64,000 nt of DNA from Legionellaceae bacterium (lineage in GTDB: Bacteria; Pseudomonadota; Gammaproteobacteria; Legionellales; Legionellaceae), in NCBI GenBank assembly GCA_029212505.1, contig JARGOS010000002.1, positions 124,001-188,000 of the forward strand, written 5' to 3'. A program made the translations under genes and the position numbers. Each line of letters starts with the position of its first letter. Position 1 is the first letter of the stretch. Of this stretch, positions 17,281 to 26,354 are shown one piece after another. The notes under the pieces are model-generated. The model had not been told where the DNA came from, made no database searches, and saw only the letters and a program-made list of their open reading frames with translations.

Positions 17281-19284
17281 ACGGATTTAAACGAGATGGC
17301 CTCTGCCATTCGATTTTTGAGTGTTGATGCGGTGGAGGCGGCTCAGTCAGGGCATCCGGGTATGCCGCTTGGCATGGCTGATATTGCCACGGTGCTTTGG
17401 ACCAAATTTTTAAAGCATAACCCAAGAAATCCTGCGTGGTTTAATCGTGACCGTTTTGTTTTATCCAATGGGCATGGTTCGATGCTGCTTTATGCGCTGC
17501 TGCATTTGACAGGATATTCGCTCAGTATCGAAGATTTAAAGCAGTTTAGAGCGCTGCATTCAAAAACCCCCGGGCATCCCGAATGCACCGATACACCCGG
17601 CGTCGAAACCACCACAGGGCCGTTGGGTCAGGGGCTTGGAAATGCCGTGGGGATGGCGGTGGCCGAGCAGGTGCTCGCGGCGCGGTATAATCAGCCGGAT
17701 GTGAGCTTAATCGACCACTTCACCTATGTTTTTGTGGGTGATGGTTGCTTGATGGAAGGCATTTCACATGAAGTGGCCTCGCTTGCCGGAACGTTAGGCT
17801 TAGGTAAATTAATTGTATTTTATGATGCCAACGGTATTTCTATCGACGGTGAGGTCGACGGGTGGTTTACGGATGATACCGTCGCACGTTTTCAGGCTTA
17901 TGATTGGCATGTGGTTGATGGTGTTGATGGCCATGATGCAGGGCACATAGAACAAGCGATTCATACCGCACGCGCCGAAACTCATAAGCCGAGTTTGATT
18001 ATTTGTAAAACGGTGATTGGTTTTGGTTCAACAGCAGCAGGCAGTGCAGCCGTGCACGGTGCGCCCCTGGGGGCCGAGGCGGTTCAAGCTTTACGTGCTG
18101 CGTTGAATTGGCCCCATCCGGCATTTGTGATTCCAGATGAGATTACGAACGCTTGGCGTCAGGTGGAGGCAGGAGCTGAACATGAAGCGGCGTGGCTTGC
18201 GCGATGCCAAGCCTATGAAGCACGCCACCCAGAGGCGTACACTGAGTTTTTACGTGTGGCAAACGGTGGTCTTCCGGATGATTTTTTGGATGATAGTGAT
18301 GCATTGATTCAGCAATGTTTAACGCAATCCAAAGCGATAGCGACCCGTAAAGCTTCACAACAGTGCCTGGAGCACTTTGCTGCTTATCTTCCTGAGCTCC
18401 TGGGCGGCTCGGCAGATTTAACGGGGTCAAATAATACCGATTGGTCGGGCACGCAGGTTCTTTCCCGTAATGACTGGAGCGGTAATTATTTACATTACGG
18501 CGTGCGTGAATTTGGCATGTCGGCGATGATGAACGGTATGGCGCGGCATGGTGGCGTGATTCCTTACGGCGGCACGTTTTTAGCGTTTTCTGATTATGCG
18601 CGAGGGGCTGTGCGTCTTGCCGCACTGATGAAAATACGGGTCATCTTTGTGTACACGCACGACTCGATTGGCTTAGGTGAAGATGGCCCAACGCATCAAC
18701 CGATCGAGCATGTGGCGATGCTGCGTATGACGCCGGATCTCGATGTGTGGCGTCCGGCCGATTTAACCGAAACCGCGGTCGCATGGCAGCAAGCCTTGCT
18801 TCGGCATGACGGCCCATCGTGTATTTTATTATCACGACAAGCTTTACCTGCACTGCCTCATGCAGACCATGATGTTCTGAATATCAAGCGAGGCGGGTAT
18901 ATTCTTCGGGATGTTGAAGGCACGCCGGATGTGATTGTGATGGCGACCGGCTCAGAAGTTCAGCTGGCACTGGCCGCAGCCGAGCAGGTCAGCACCAAGC
19001 CTTGGAAAATTCGTGTGGTCTCGATGCCCTGTGTGGAGCGCTTTTTAGAGCAAGACGCGTCGTATCAGAACGCGGTGCTTCCACCTGAAGTATCAAGCCG
19101 GATTGCTGTTGAAGCCGCAAGCACAGGCGATTGGTATCGGTTTGTTGGCCTGCAAGGTACGGTGATTGGTGCCGATTCGTTTGGGATGTCAGCACCTGCA
19201 CAGGATGTTTATCAAGCTTTAGATATAACCGTTCTGCGTATAATTCAAGAAATACAAGCATTTTTAGGAGAGAAAGCATTATGA
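17278..19284 (+). CDS. tkt: Transketolase
   Basis: TPP-dependent enzyme of the pentose phosphate pathway, exchanging two-carbon units between ketose and aldose phosphates. 668 residues, normal length. Seen: [14 protein letters not shown], the TPP motif [12 protein letters not shown]...[42 protein letters not shown] and [18 protein letters not shown] precedes the ATG. The stop overlaps the gap start (ATGA), which makes a tkt-gap-pgk operon as in Coxiella and Legionella. Confidence 0.98.
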   Translation: MTDLNEMASAIRFLSVDAVEAAQSGHPGMPLGMADIATVLWTKFLKHNPRNPAWFNRDRFVLSNGHGSMLLYALLHLTGYSLSIEDLKQFRALHSKTPGHPECTDTPGVETTTGPLGQGLGNAVGMAVAEQVLAARYNQPDVSLIDHFTYVFVGDGCLMEGISHEVASLAGTLGLGKLIVFYDANGISIDGEVDGWFTDDTVARFQAYDWHVVDGVDGHDAGHIEQAIHTARAETHKPSLIICKTVIGFGSTAAGSAAVHGAPLGAEAVQALRAALNWPHPAFVIPDEITNAWRQVEAGAEHEAAWLARCQAYEARHPEAYTEFLRVANGGLPDDFLDDSDALIQQCLTQSKAIATRKASQQCLEHFAAYLPELLGGSADLTGSNNTDWSGTQVLSRNDWSGNYLHYGVREFGMSAMMNGMARHGGVIPYGGTFLAFSDYARGAVRLAALMKIRVIFVYTHDSIGLGEDGPTHQPIEHVAMLRMTPDLDVWRPADLTETAVAWQQALLRHDGPSCILLSRQALPALPHADHDVLNIKRGGYILRDVEGTPDVIVMATGSEVQLALAAAEQVSTKPWKIRVVSMPCVERFLEQDASYQNAVLPPEVSSRIAVEAASTGDWYRFVGLQGTVIGADSFGMSAPAQDVYQALDITVLRIIQEIQAFLGEKAL

Positions 19285-20273
19285 CAATACGGGTTGCAAT
19301 CAATGGGTACGGTCGTATCGGCCGATGTGTGTTAAGAGCTATTTATGAGCAAAACCGACAGCATGAATTTCAGGTGGTGGCGATTAATCACTCGGCAGAT
19401 GTTGAAGATACGGCGCATTTCACACGTTATGACTCCACCCATGGCCGTTTTCCGCATGACGTGGTGGTTGATGGTTCGAAACTGATGATTGATGGTCAAT
19501 CGATTGCGGTGATTAATCAGCGTGATCCTTTGGCCCTGCCATGGAAAGAACTGGGTATTGATGTGGTATTGGAGTGCACCGGGCGCTTTGTGAGTGGCGA
19601 AAGTGCAGGGCAGCATATAACCGCAGGTGCTAAAAAAGTATTGATTTCTGCACCAGGAAAAGATGTGGATGCGACCGTTGTGTATGGTGTTAATCATGAG
19701 GTTTTACGTGCATCCGATAACATCGTATCCAATGCCTCATGCACAACCAATTGCCTGGCTCCTGTTGTCAAACCATTACACGATGCGTTTGGCATTGAGT
19801 CGGGGTTGGTGAATACGATTCATGCATATACGCAAGATCAGCTGTTATTGGATGGGCGCCATAAAGACTTACGCCGCGCACGTGCTGCAGCACACTCAAT
19901 TATTCCAACAAAAACAGGTGCCGCGAAAGCGCTTGGGTTGGTTTTGCCTGAGCTCGCTGGTAAACTGGATGGATTCGCCATGCGTGTGCCAACGCAAAAT
20001 GTTTCAGTTGTCGATTTGACGTTTGTCGCTGGACGGTCAACCACGGTCGATGAAGTGAATGCGGTGATGTGCAAAGCAGCGAATGATGTGTTGCATATCA
20101 ATTCGGAACCTTTGGTTTCTTGTGATTTTAATCATGCCCCAGCGTCAGCAATTTTTGACGTCACGCAGACAAACGTGATGGGCTCTTTGGTTAAAGTGGT
20201 TGCGTGGTATGATAACGAATGGGGTTTTTCTAATCGTATGTTAGATACTGCATCGTACATGATGACACGTTAA
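19281..20273 (+). CDS. gap: Glyceraldehyde-3-phosphate dehydrogenase
   Basis: Oxidises and phosphorylates glyceraldehyde-3-phosphate with NAD. The chosen ATG at 19281 has AGGAGAG upstream and starts [15 protein letters not shown]; the longer open frame from 19131 runs back into tkt. The active-site motif [13 protein letters not shown], substrate His HAYTQDQ and [11 protein letters not shown] are present. 330 aa. Residues around the NAD pocket ([15 protein letters not shown]) and the YTQDQ loop resemble the gap/epd group. The place between tkt and pgk favours a glycolytic role over erythrose-4-phosphate dehydrogenase. Confidence 0.93.
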   Translation: MTIRVAINGYGRIGRCVLRAIYEQNRQHEFQVVAINHSADVEDTAHFTRYDSTHGRFPHDVVVDGSKLMIDGQSIAVINQRDPLALPWKELGIDVVLECTGRFVSGESAGQHITAGAKKVLISAPGKDVDATVVYGVNHEVLRASDNIVSNASCTTNCLAPVVKPLHDAFGIESGLVNTIHAYTQDQLLLDGRHKDLRRARAAAHSIIPTKTGAAKALGLVLPELAGKLDGFAMRVPTQNVSVVDLTFVAGRSTTVDEVNAVMCKAANDVLHINSEPLVSCDFNHAPASAIFDVTQTNVMGSLVKVVAWYDNEWGFSNRMLDTASYMMTR

Positions 20274-20282
20274 GGAATGGCT

Positions 20283-21482
20283 ATGACAATGATGAACATG
20301 AGCGATATCGAGCTCCGTAACAAACGCGTGCTCATTCGGGAAGATTTCAACGTACCGATTAAAGACGGCATGATTACGAGTGATCAACGCCTCGAAGCCG
20401 GTCTGCCTACGTTGGTGACAGCACTTGAAGCAGGCGCTGCTGTTATGGTGCTCTCACATTTGGGTCGGCCCGAAGAGGGCGTGTATGACAAACGCTTTTC
20501 GATGAAGCCTGTGGCTGATTATTTAGCGAAACACTTAGATTTTCCGGTGCGTTTTGTTACAGAATACCTCGACGGTGTTGATTGCCAGCCGGGTGAGCTC
20601 GTGGTGTGTGAAAATGTACGCTTTAATCGTGGCGAAAAAGCATGTGATGAAGCGCTTTCAAAAAAGCTTGCTGCCTTATGTGATATTTTTGTGATGGATG
20701 CGTTTGGAACGGCACATCGTTCTCAAGCTTCAACCTGTGGTGTGGCGCAGTATGCACCGGTGGCTGTGGCGGGGCCATTGCTTGTTCGGGAGTTGGATGC
20801 GCTCCAACACGTGTTGCGTGCACCTGAAAAACCGATTGTTGCTATTGTGGGTGGTGGAAAAGTTTCCTCGAAGCTGTCGCTGCTTAAAAAAATGGTTACC
20901 ATGGTGGATGTTTTAATACCTGGCGGTGGGATTGCGAACACCTTTTTAAGAGCTCAAGCACATGAAGTGGGTGTCTCGCTGTGTGAGCATGATTTACTCG
21001 AAGAGGCACGCAGCATTCTTGCTTTAGCCGAAGAGTTGGGTTGCGAAATTCCGTTGCCATCCGATGTTGTGGTGAGCAAATCGTTCAGTGATACTTGCCC
21101 AGCCTTCAATAAATCGCTGTCTCATATGGCCGAAGATGACATGATTTTGGATATCGGTCCTGAAACAGTCGCACGTTATGTTGATGTGCTTAGCACGGCC
21201 AAAACCATTATATGGAACGGTCCTGTCGGGGTGTTCGAATTCCCACAATTTTCATACGGTACGCGTGCCTTAGCCATTGCGATTGCTAAGAGTCCTGCGT
21301 TTAGTATTGCGGGTGGTGGGGATACACTGGCTGCCATTGATCAATATAATTTAATGGATCAAATCTCGTATATCTCAACCGGGGGCGGTGCTTTTCTGGA
21401 ATATTTAGAAGGTAAAACTTTGCCTGCGGTCGCAGCACTCGATGCACGTTCAAATCAATGTGACCCGGTCATCACAGATTAG
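20283..21482 (+). CDS. pgk: Phosphoglycerate kinase
   Basis: Substrate-level phosphorylation of ADP from 1,3-bisphosphoglycerate. Seen: [70 protein letters not shown] and the C-terminal GGGDTLAAI / [14 protein letters not shown] nucleotide motifs. An ATG at 20277 directly abuts AAGGA, so the ATG at 20283 (6-base spacing) is preferred; this gives 399 aa. It is 9 bases downstream of gap, the last gene of the operon. The pyk and fba genes that often follow are absent here. Confidence 0.97.
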   Translation: MTMMNMSDIELRNKRVLIREDFNVPIKDGMITSDQRLEAGLPTLVTALEAGAAVMVLSHLGRPEEGVYDKRFSMKPVADYLAKHLDFPVRFVTEYLDGVDCQPGELVVCENVRFNRGEKACDEALSKKLAALCDIFVMDAFGTAHRSQASTCGVAQYAPVAVAGPLLVRELDALQHVLRAPEKPIVAIVGGGKVSSKLSLLKKMVTMVDVLIPGGGIANTFLRAQAHEVGVSLCEHDLLEEARSILALAEELGCEIPLPSDVVVSKSFSDTCPAFNKSLSHMAEDDMILDIGPETVARYVDVLSTAKTIIWNGPVGVFEFPQFSYGTRALAIAIAKSPAFSIAGGGDTLAAIDQYNLMDQISYISTGGGAFLEYLEGKTLPAVAALDARSNQCDPVITD

Positions 21483-21500
21483 TCACGTATCATCTCTTCT

Positions 21501-21530
21501 CTTCTGTCGCCCGCTTGCGGGAGACAGAAG
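21501..21530. terminator. Bidirectional terminator between pgk and proQ-like gene
   Basis: CTTCTGTC-G-CCCG / CGGG-A-GACAGAAG (21501-21512, 21519-21530) forms a long stem with one mismatch and a CTTGC-type loop, followed by TTTC on the + strand. It lies between convergent pgk and the ProQ/FinO-family gene. Confidence 0.75.
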
Positions 21531-21537
21531 TTTCAGG

Positions 21538-22182
21538 TTATTCTGCTATTGATGTGTTTATCGTATTTTTTTGCGCAAGCCCAAGCTTTTCTTTGAGGCG
21601 AGCAACTGCGTTTGGATCAAACGTGCGCGTAGCTTTACGTTTGACAATCACAGAGCTTGTACGTGTAGAAGCTGGTTGAGCGCTAAACGATGAGCGGAAC
21701 TCAGGCTCACTTGATGGGGCAGGTGTATGGCTTGATGCGCGAGGTTTTTGTTTTGTTGCATGAGCTGCTTGGGACTCGAGCATTTTTCGAGCATTCTTAG
21801 CGCTTTTTTCGACCCGGCGTTTTATTTTTGATGCCGCGTGCTCAGCTTCTTCTTCTGAGACGCGTGCGACGGGGTTGCCTTCGAGATCAACGCGCATTTC
21901 ACGTGCTTTGATGCAGGCTAAGTAATCGATGCGACGGGTAAAAACCACCACGGCTTGGCGTAATTTACTTTTCGATATGCCGGCAGCTTGCGCTTGCTCG
22001 GCATGTGCAAGAATATCATGAAGAATGCCAATTTTAAGTGGTTGAATGCTTTGGGAGTTGTCGAACGCTTTGGGAAAGGTTTCGGTTAGCCAGGAGAGTG
22101 CATCTAAACGTGCAAGCGTTGCGTGTATTTTTTGTTTATGATTAATTGCTGCGGTATGGGGGTGCAGGGGTTGGTTTTTCAT
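21538..22182 (-). CDS. ProQ/FinO-family RNA chaperone
   Basis: RNA-binding protein of the ProQ/FinO family, which pairs or stabilises small RNAs and mRNAs. The domain is N-terminal (about 25-140): LSWLTETFPKAFD, IQPLKIGILHDIL, ISKSKLRQAVVVFTRRIDYLACIKAREMRVDLEGNPV. A Lys-rich helix and a Ser/Ala/Pro-rich disordered linker follow, then RTFDPNAVARLKEKLGL at the end. 214 aa is close to E. coli ProQ. It is monocistronic and opposite to pgk. Legionellales usually carry one or more such genes, so I do not insist on the symbol proQ. Confidence 0.88.
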   Translation of the reverse strand: MKNQPLHPHTAAINHKQKIHATLARLDALSWLTETFPKAFDNSQSIQPLKIGILHDILAHAEQAQAAGISKSKLRQAVVVFTRRIDYLACIKAREMRVDLEGNPVARVSEEEAEHAASKIKRRVEKSAKNARKMLESQAAHATKQKPRASSHTPAPSSEPEFRSSFSAQPASTRTSSVIVKRKATRTFDPNAVARLKEKLGLAQKNTINTSIAE

Positions 22183-22277
22183 AGGTTAAACTCGTTCAAT
22201 TTAAAAATTTGTTGGGGCGGCCAAGCTTCCTTTTGGCTGCAGGTCTGTCAGGTTAAATCATTTTAAATCATAGATTT

Positions 22278-22305
22278 TTGCAAGTATACGCGGGGTGTAT
22301 ATAAT
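22278..22305 (+). promoter_or_regulatory. Sigma70-type promoter for the Pmp3-like gene and dapB
   Basis: TTGCAA (22278-22283), a 16-base spacer and a perfect TATAAT (22300-22305), about 30 bases before the next ATG. GGAGG at 22329-22333 is the ribosome site. TTGCAAG is repeated downstream (22306-22312), which could be a regulatory half-site. Confidence 0.75.
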
Positions 22306-22336
22306 TGCAAGGTAACCCCTTAATTTTGGAGGCTTC

Positions 22337-22606
22337 ATGAAAAGATTTTTATTATCGTTTTTAGCTATTTTTTTTCCGGGCACGATTTTTTTGCTTGAAG
22401 GCCGGTTAGAGTTTGCGGTGTTTGCTTTTACGATGCAAGCAAGCATCATCGGTTGGATCCCGATTAGCGTCGTGGCCTGGCGGCATCGCGAAGCACTGGG
22501 TTTAAAACCTAAACAATCTAAACAATCTAAAGCGGAGGTCAAAGCAGATACGGAAGAAAAAACCTCGAGTTCTGAGAATTCTGAAGATTTGGAACATAAA
22601 CCGTGA
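22337..22606 (+). CDS. Small membrane protein, Pmp3/YqaE-like
   Basis: An 89-residue protein with two hydrophobic helices (about 3-22 and 27-48) joined by a short EGRLEF loop, resembling the two-helix Pmp3/YqaE stress-membrane family (…FFPGTIFLLEG…GWIPISVVAW). A charged, Lys/Glu/Ser-rich C-tail (about 55-89) contains a KQSKQSK repeat, which the basic family lacks. GGAGG precedes the ATG. Its stop overlaps the GTG start of dapB, so both come from the promoter at 22278-22305. Confidence 0.7.
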   Translation: MKRFLLSFLAIFFPGTIFLLEGRLEFAVFAFTMQASIIGWIPISVVAWRHREALGLKPKQSKQSKAEVKADTEEKTSSSENSEDLEHKP

Positions 22607-23346
22607 GTGCATCAACCGTCGGCGTCATTGTGAATGGGGCTCAAGGTAAAATGGGCCAACTTGCGTGTGAAACCATTCAAAAACATGCTGAGTTTGAGTT
22701 GCTGGCAGGCCTTGGGCGTTCAGATGATTTAGCCGAAGCGATAGGCGATTTGAATGCACGTATTGTGGTGGATCTTACCCGGGCTGATAGTGCATACCAG
22801 AATACACGCACGATTATAGAGCAGGGCGCGCATCCTGTGATTGGAACCAGTGGATTGCTCGAGGCCGAAATTGAAGCTTTGCGCTCGCTGTGTTCTCAAA
22901 AAAAGCTCGGTGGGCTGATTGTTCCAAATTTCTCGATTGCCGCCGTGCTCATGATGCAATTTGCAGCCAAAGCCGCGCATTATTTACCTGATGTTGAAAT
23001 TGTTGAAGCGCATCATCCCGCGAAAGCAGAAGCGCCATCAGGGACCGCGCTCAAAACAGCCGATGTGATTGCAAAGGCACGAACGCGAGCTGCCCATAGG
23101 CCACGTTGTGAAGAAATCGTACCGGGAGCGCTTGGAGCCTTGCACCAAGATGTACGTATTCATTCTATGAGATTGCCTGGAACGTTGGCACAGCAAGATG
23201 TTATTTTTGGGCAATTGGGTGAAACCCTTACTTTACGTCACCAAACGATTGACCGGCTTTCGTTTATGCCGGGTGTTATTTTGGCTTGCCAACATGTTTT
23301 GAAACTGGATGAGTTGATGTATGGTTTAGATCAATTATTAGCGTAA
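22603..23346 (+). CDS. dapB: 4-hydroxy-tetrahydrodipicolinate reductase
   Basis: NAD(P)H-dependent step of the lysine/diaminopimelate pathway. The N-terminal Rossmann motif is VNGAQGKMGQL, and the catalytic loop is VEIVEAHHPAKAEAPSGTALKTA, where the usual K.D.PSGTA has Glu/Ala variation. GELGETL-like and HQTIDR / MPGVILA end segments follow. 247 aa, slightly short. GTG start coupled to the upstream gene (GTGA). DapB supplies meso-DAP for peptidoglycan. Confidence 0.94.
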   Translation: MSASTVGVIVNGAQGKMGQLACETIQKHAEFELLAGLGRSDDLAEAIGDLNARIVVDLTRADSAYQNTRTIIEQGAHPVIGTSGLLEAEIEALRSLCSQKKLGGLIVPNFSIAAVLMMQFAAKAAHYLPDVEIVEAHHPAKAEAPSGTALKTADVIAKARTRAAHRPRCEEIVPGALGALHQDVRIHSMRLPGTLAQQDVIFGQLGETLTLRHQTIDRLSFMPGVILACQHVLKLDELMYGLDQLLA

Positions 23347-23347
23347 A

Positions 23348-23369
23348 TTAAGCCTAGAGCAGGGCTTAA
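23348..23369 (+). terminator. Inverted repeat after dapB
   Basis: TTAAGCC (23348-23354) and GGCTTAA (23363-23369) form a 7-bp stem with an 8-base loop directly after the dapB stop. There is no T-tract, so it is a weak terminator or an mRNA end-protecting hairpin. Confidence 0.4.
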
Positions 23370-23394
23370 GATAAGGCAAACAGGGAGTGTTGTC

Positions 23395-24921
23395 ATGGTT
23401 CAAACAGTACCTCATAAGATACATGGCCTGCAGGACGATGCGTCAGCAGACAGCCATGTTGGATTTTTAGCGGTGCATAGTTCTGTTTCAGGTGAAAAAA
23501 TTGCTCAAGTTCCGATCGCAGATGAAGCGCAATGTCATCATGCGGTGCAGGCCGCACAACAAGCTTTTGTATCATGGTCGGCGGTGCCCCCGGTGAAGCG
23601 TGCGCATATTTTATTTAAATTTCGTGAACTCTTAGAAGCACATCAAGCTGAGCTTGCAGCCTTGGTTACACGTGAGCATGGCAAGACGCTTGATGACGCC
23701 GTGGGTTCAATTTTACGAGCAATTGAAGTCGTTGAAGTGCATTGCGGCGTGTTAAAAGAGCTTCAAGGAAGCTTTTCTGCCAATGTAGCCACAGCCATTG
23801 ATTGTTGGACTACGCAGGAGCCTTTAGGTGTTTGCGCTGGGGTTTCACCGTTTAATTTTCCTGTCATGGTACCTGTCTGGATGATGATTCCGGCGATTGC
23901 GGCGGGTAATACGTTTATTTTAAAGCCTTCGGAGCAAGCCCCGTCGGCACCCAATTACTTGGTTGATTTATTAAAGCAAGCAGGTCTTCCATCCGGTGTG
24001 GTTCAAGTGGTGCACGGTGATAAAAGCACGGTGGATCATTTGCTGATGCATCCCGATATTGCTGCGTTTACCGCGGTCGCGTCTACACCGGTTGCCGAGC
24101 GGATCTATATACAAGCAACCGAGCAAGGTAAGCGCGCACATACGTTTGGTGGAGCAAAAAATCACGCGGTGATTATGCCGGATGCCGATTTAGAGCAAAC
24201 AGCTCATGCGCTCATCGGGGCTGCGTTTGGTTCGGCGGGTGAGCGGTGCATGGCGATTTCGGCGGTGGTGGTTGTGGGTGAGGCCACGGCAGATAGCTTA
24301 CTGGATATTATGACGCCGATGATTCGTAATATTAAGATTGATGCAGGTGATGTTTCAGGTTGTGAAATGGGCCCCCTGATCAGTGAGGCGCATCGTGAAC
24401 GTGTGGTGCAGGCGATTACGGAGGGTGTTGATGAAGGTGCGGATTTGGTGCTTGATGGACGTTTATTTACACATGCTGAGTATCCAAACGGTTATTTTGT
24501 AGGACCTTCGTTATTTGATCGCGTTACGGAGGAAATGAGCATTTATCAGCGTGAGATTTTTGGTCCTGTTCTGGTTGTGCTTCGCGTTCAAAGCTTTGAT
24601 GAAGCCTTGGCGTTGGTTAATCGTAATCTTTACGGTAACGGTACGGCAATTTTTACACGTTCGGGGTATTACGCGCGTGAATACAGTCGTCGCGTGCAAG
24701 TCGGCATGGTGGGTATCAACGTACCCATTCCCGTACCGATTGCAACGCATCCGTTCGGTGGTTGGAAGCGATCGGCGTTTGGCGATACAGGGATGCATGG
24801 TGCCGAGAGCATGCATTTTTATACGCGTCAAAAAACAGTGACCGCCCGCTGGCCTGTCGATGGCGCGCATGAAGATCATACGTTTGCTATGCCCGCCCAT
24901 CGTGATGACGCAACGCAATAA
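23395..24921 (+). CDS. mmsA: Methylmalonate-semialdehyde dehydrogenase (CoA-acylating)
   Basis: Aldehyde dehydrogenase superfamily enzyme of valine (and myo-inositol) breakdown, giving propionyl-CoA or acetyl-CoA with NAD and CoA. 508 residues. Key parts: GVCAGVSPFNFPVMVPVWM, LKPSEQAPSAP, GGAKNHAVIMPDAD and catalytic Cys near 285 in AGERCMAISA. IFGPVL and GINVPIPVPIATHPFGGWKRSAFGD, a hallmark of MmsA, follow. CAGGGAG precedes the ATG. mmsB follows after 22 bases. Confidence 0.95.
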   Translation: MVQTVPHKIHGLQDDASADSHVGFLAVHSSVSGEKIAQVPIADEAQCHHAVQAAQQAFVSWSAVPPVKRAHILFKFRELLEAHQAELAALVTREHGKTLDDAVGSILRAIEVVEVHCGVLKELQGSFSANVATAIDCWTTQEPLGVCAGVSPFNFPVMVPVWMMIPAIAAGNTFILKPSEQAPSAPNYLVDLLKQAGLPSGVVQVVHGDKSTVDHLLMHPDIAAFTAVASTPVAERIYIQATEQGKRAHTFGGAKNHAVIMPDADLEQTAHALIGAAFGSAGERCMAISAVVVVGEATADSLLDIMTPMIRNIKIDAGDVSGCEMGPLISEAHRERVVQAITEGVDEGADLVLDGRLFTHAEYPNGYFVGPSLFDRVTEEMSIYQREIFGPVLVVLRVQSFDEALALVNRNLYGNGTAIFTRSGYYAREYSRRVQVGMVGINVPIPVPIATHPFGGWKRSAFGDTGMHGAESMHFYTRQKTVTARWPVDGAHEDHTFAMPAHRDDATQ

Positions 24922-24943
24922 ACCTAAACCAAGGAGAGCATCC

Positions 24944-25834
24944 ATGCCACGTATCGGATTTGTTGGGCTTGGGAACATGGGCCTACCCATGGCGATGAAT
25001 TTGCTGAAAGCCGGGCATCAGGTGATGGGGTTTGATCGTGAGCAAGCACCTATGGATGCCTTGAAGCAAGCCGGGGGCAGCCTTGCTGCAACGCTTCAAG
25101 ACGTGGCTTTAGGGCATGATGTTGTGATTACCATGCTGCAAACAGGTGAGCAAGTCAAAAGCGTTTGCTTAGGCGAACACGGTTTGTTTACTGTCATGCC
25201 ACCCCAAACATTATTGATTGATTGCTCGAGTATCAGTGTGGATGCTTCACGCGAGGTGCATGCCGATGCTGCACGCGCCAAAATATGGATGGTGGACGCG
25301 CCTGTATCAGGAGGCGTTTCGGGAGCAACCAGCGGCCGCTTAACGTTTATTGTAGGCGGGCGCGAAGAAGCGTTGGAGCAAGCAAAGCCTATTTTAGAAG
25401 CGATGGGGCACGCCATTTTACATATGGGTGAGGCTTCCAGTGGTGCGGCAGGTAAGCTATGCAACAATATGATTCTTGGTGTGTCGATGATTGCGGTATC
25501 CGAAGCGTTTCTTTTGGCAGAAAAATTGGGTTTATCTGCTCAAAAATTTCACGCGCTTGTCAGTCAGGCATCGGGGAAGTGCTGGGTCGTGGATAATTAT
25601 GTACCTGTTCCAGGTGTTTTACCGGATGTACCAGCCAATCATGATTATCAACCAGGCTTTACAAGCGCGATGATGTTAAAAGACTTACGTCTGGCTGAAG
25701 AGGCGGCTCGTCGCGAAGGCGTTCATGCAAGCATGGGGGGATCTGCGCGCGCACTGTATGAAGCGGCTGATGAAACGCATCATGATCATGATTTTTCATC
25801 AATCATTCAATTTATACAATCCATGAAGAAATAG
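24944..25834 (+). CDS. mmsB: 3-hydroxyisobutyrate dehydrogenase
   Basis: NAD-dependent oxidation of 3-hydroxyisobutyrate to methylmalonate semialdehyde, the substrate of MmsA. The start at 24944 has AAGGAGAG upstream and gives MPRIGFVGLGNMGLPMAMNLL, the Rossmann motif. DAPVSGGVSGATSGRLTFIVGG is the substrate loop, and the catalytic Lys lies in GAAGKLCNNM. The C-domain has FTSAMMLKDLRLA. 296 aa. The two genes make a compact valine-degradation unit; the acyl-CoA dehydrogenase and hydrolase steps are not in this window. Confidence 0.94.
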   Translation: MPRIGFVGLGNMGLPMAMNLLKAGHQVMGFDREQAPMDALKQAGGSLAATLQDVALGHDVVITMLQTGEQVKSVCLGEHGLFTVMPPQTLLIDCSSISVDASREVHADAARAKIWMVDAPVSGGVSGATSGRLTFIVGGREEALEQAKPILEAMGHAILHMGEASSGAAGKLCNNMILGVSMIAVSEAFLLAEKLGLSAQKFHALVSQASGKCWVVDNYVPVPGVLPDVPANHDYQPGFTSAMMLKDLRLAEEAARREGVHASMGGSARALYEAADETHHDHDFSSIIQFIQSMKK

Positions 25835-25908
25835 ATTTTAAAAAAAGCAATTTTATTGGTTTGATTAATTAAACTCTGTGTACTAGTATCAATCATGAAG
25901 AGAGTGTT

Positions 25909-25936
25909 TTGATAACTCTGTAATTTCTTATATAAA
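25909..25936 (+). promoter_or_regulatory. Sigma70-type promoter of the small repeat protein
   Basis: TTGATA (25909-25914), 16-base spacer, TATAAA (25931-25936). AAGGAG follows at 25944-25949 and the ATG at 25956. Strong-looking, which fits an abundant small exported protein. Confidence 0.65.
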
Positions 25937-25955
25937 TAGTTACAAGGAGTAAACA

Positions 25956-26252
25956 ATGAAAAAGTTACTTGTATTACCTGCTTTAATCTTAGGTGTTGCT
26001 TCGCTTGGATTAAGCGCTGGCGCGTTAGCGACCTCGCACAACGGTCCTGTGCAAAGTAGCATGCATGCTGGCACCAATGCGGTAAAAGACGTAGGTGAAG
26101 GTGCTGTTGATGTCACCAAAGATGTAGGTAAAGGAACGGTTGATGCTGCACATGCTGCAGGTACAGCAGGAAAAGATACCGTGGAAGCCGGTGCCGACGT
26201 TGTTAAAGATGTAGGTCAAGATGTGGGTGATGTTCTCACCGGTGGTCGATAA
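25956..26252 (+). CDS. Small exported repeat protein (LEA-like)
   Basis: A 98-residue protein with a signal peptide (MKKLLVLPALILGVASLGLSAGALA, cleavage near ALA-TS). The mature part is built of degenerate VKDVG / VDVTKDVG / VDAAHAAG units rich in Val, Asp, Gly, Ala and Lys. The pattern resembles LEA or apolipophorin-like amphipathic repeats, suggesting a stress-related periplasmic or surface protein. It has its own promoter and terminator. No catalytic residues are visible and I cannot assign a function. Confidence 0.8.
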   Translation: MKKLLVLPALILGVASLGLSAGALATSHNGPVQSSMHAGTNAVKDVGEGAVDVTKDVGKGTVDAAHAAGTAGKDTVEAGADVVKDVGQDVGDVLTGGR

Positions 26253-26278
26253 ACAAGCCTAGTTAAACCTTACTTAAG

Positions 26279-26310
26279 AACCCCGTATCGAATGAGGTAC
26301 GGGGTTTTTT
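26279..26310 (+). terminator. Rho-independent terminator
   Basis: AACCCCGTA (26279-26287) / TACGGGGTT (26298-26306) stem with a 10-base loop followed by TTTT. It ends the small repeat-protein transcript. Confidence 0.92.
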
Positions 26311-26354
26311 ATTCGACTTACTTACTCATGAGAGATTCTAGAGGACGCACGTTG

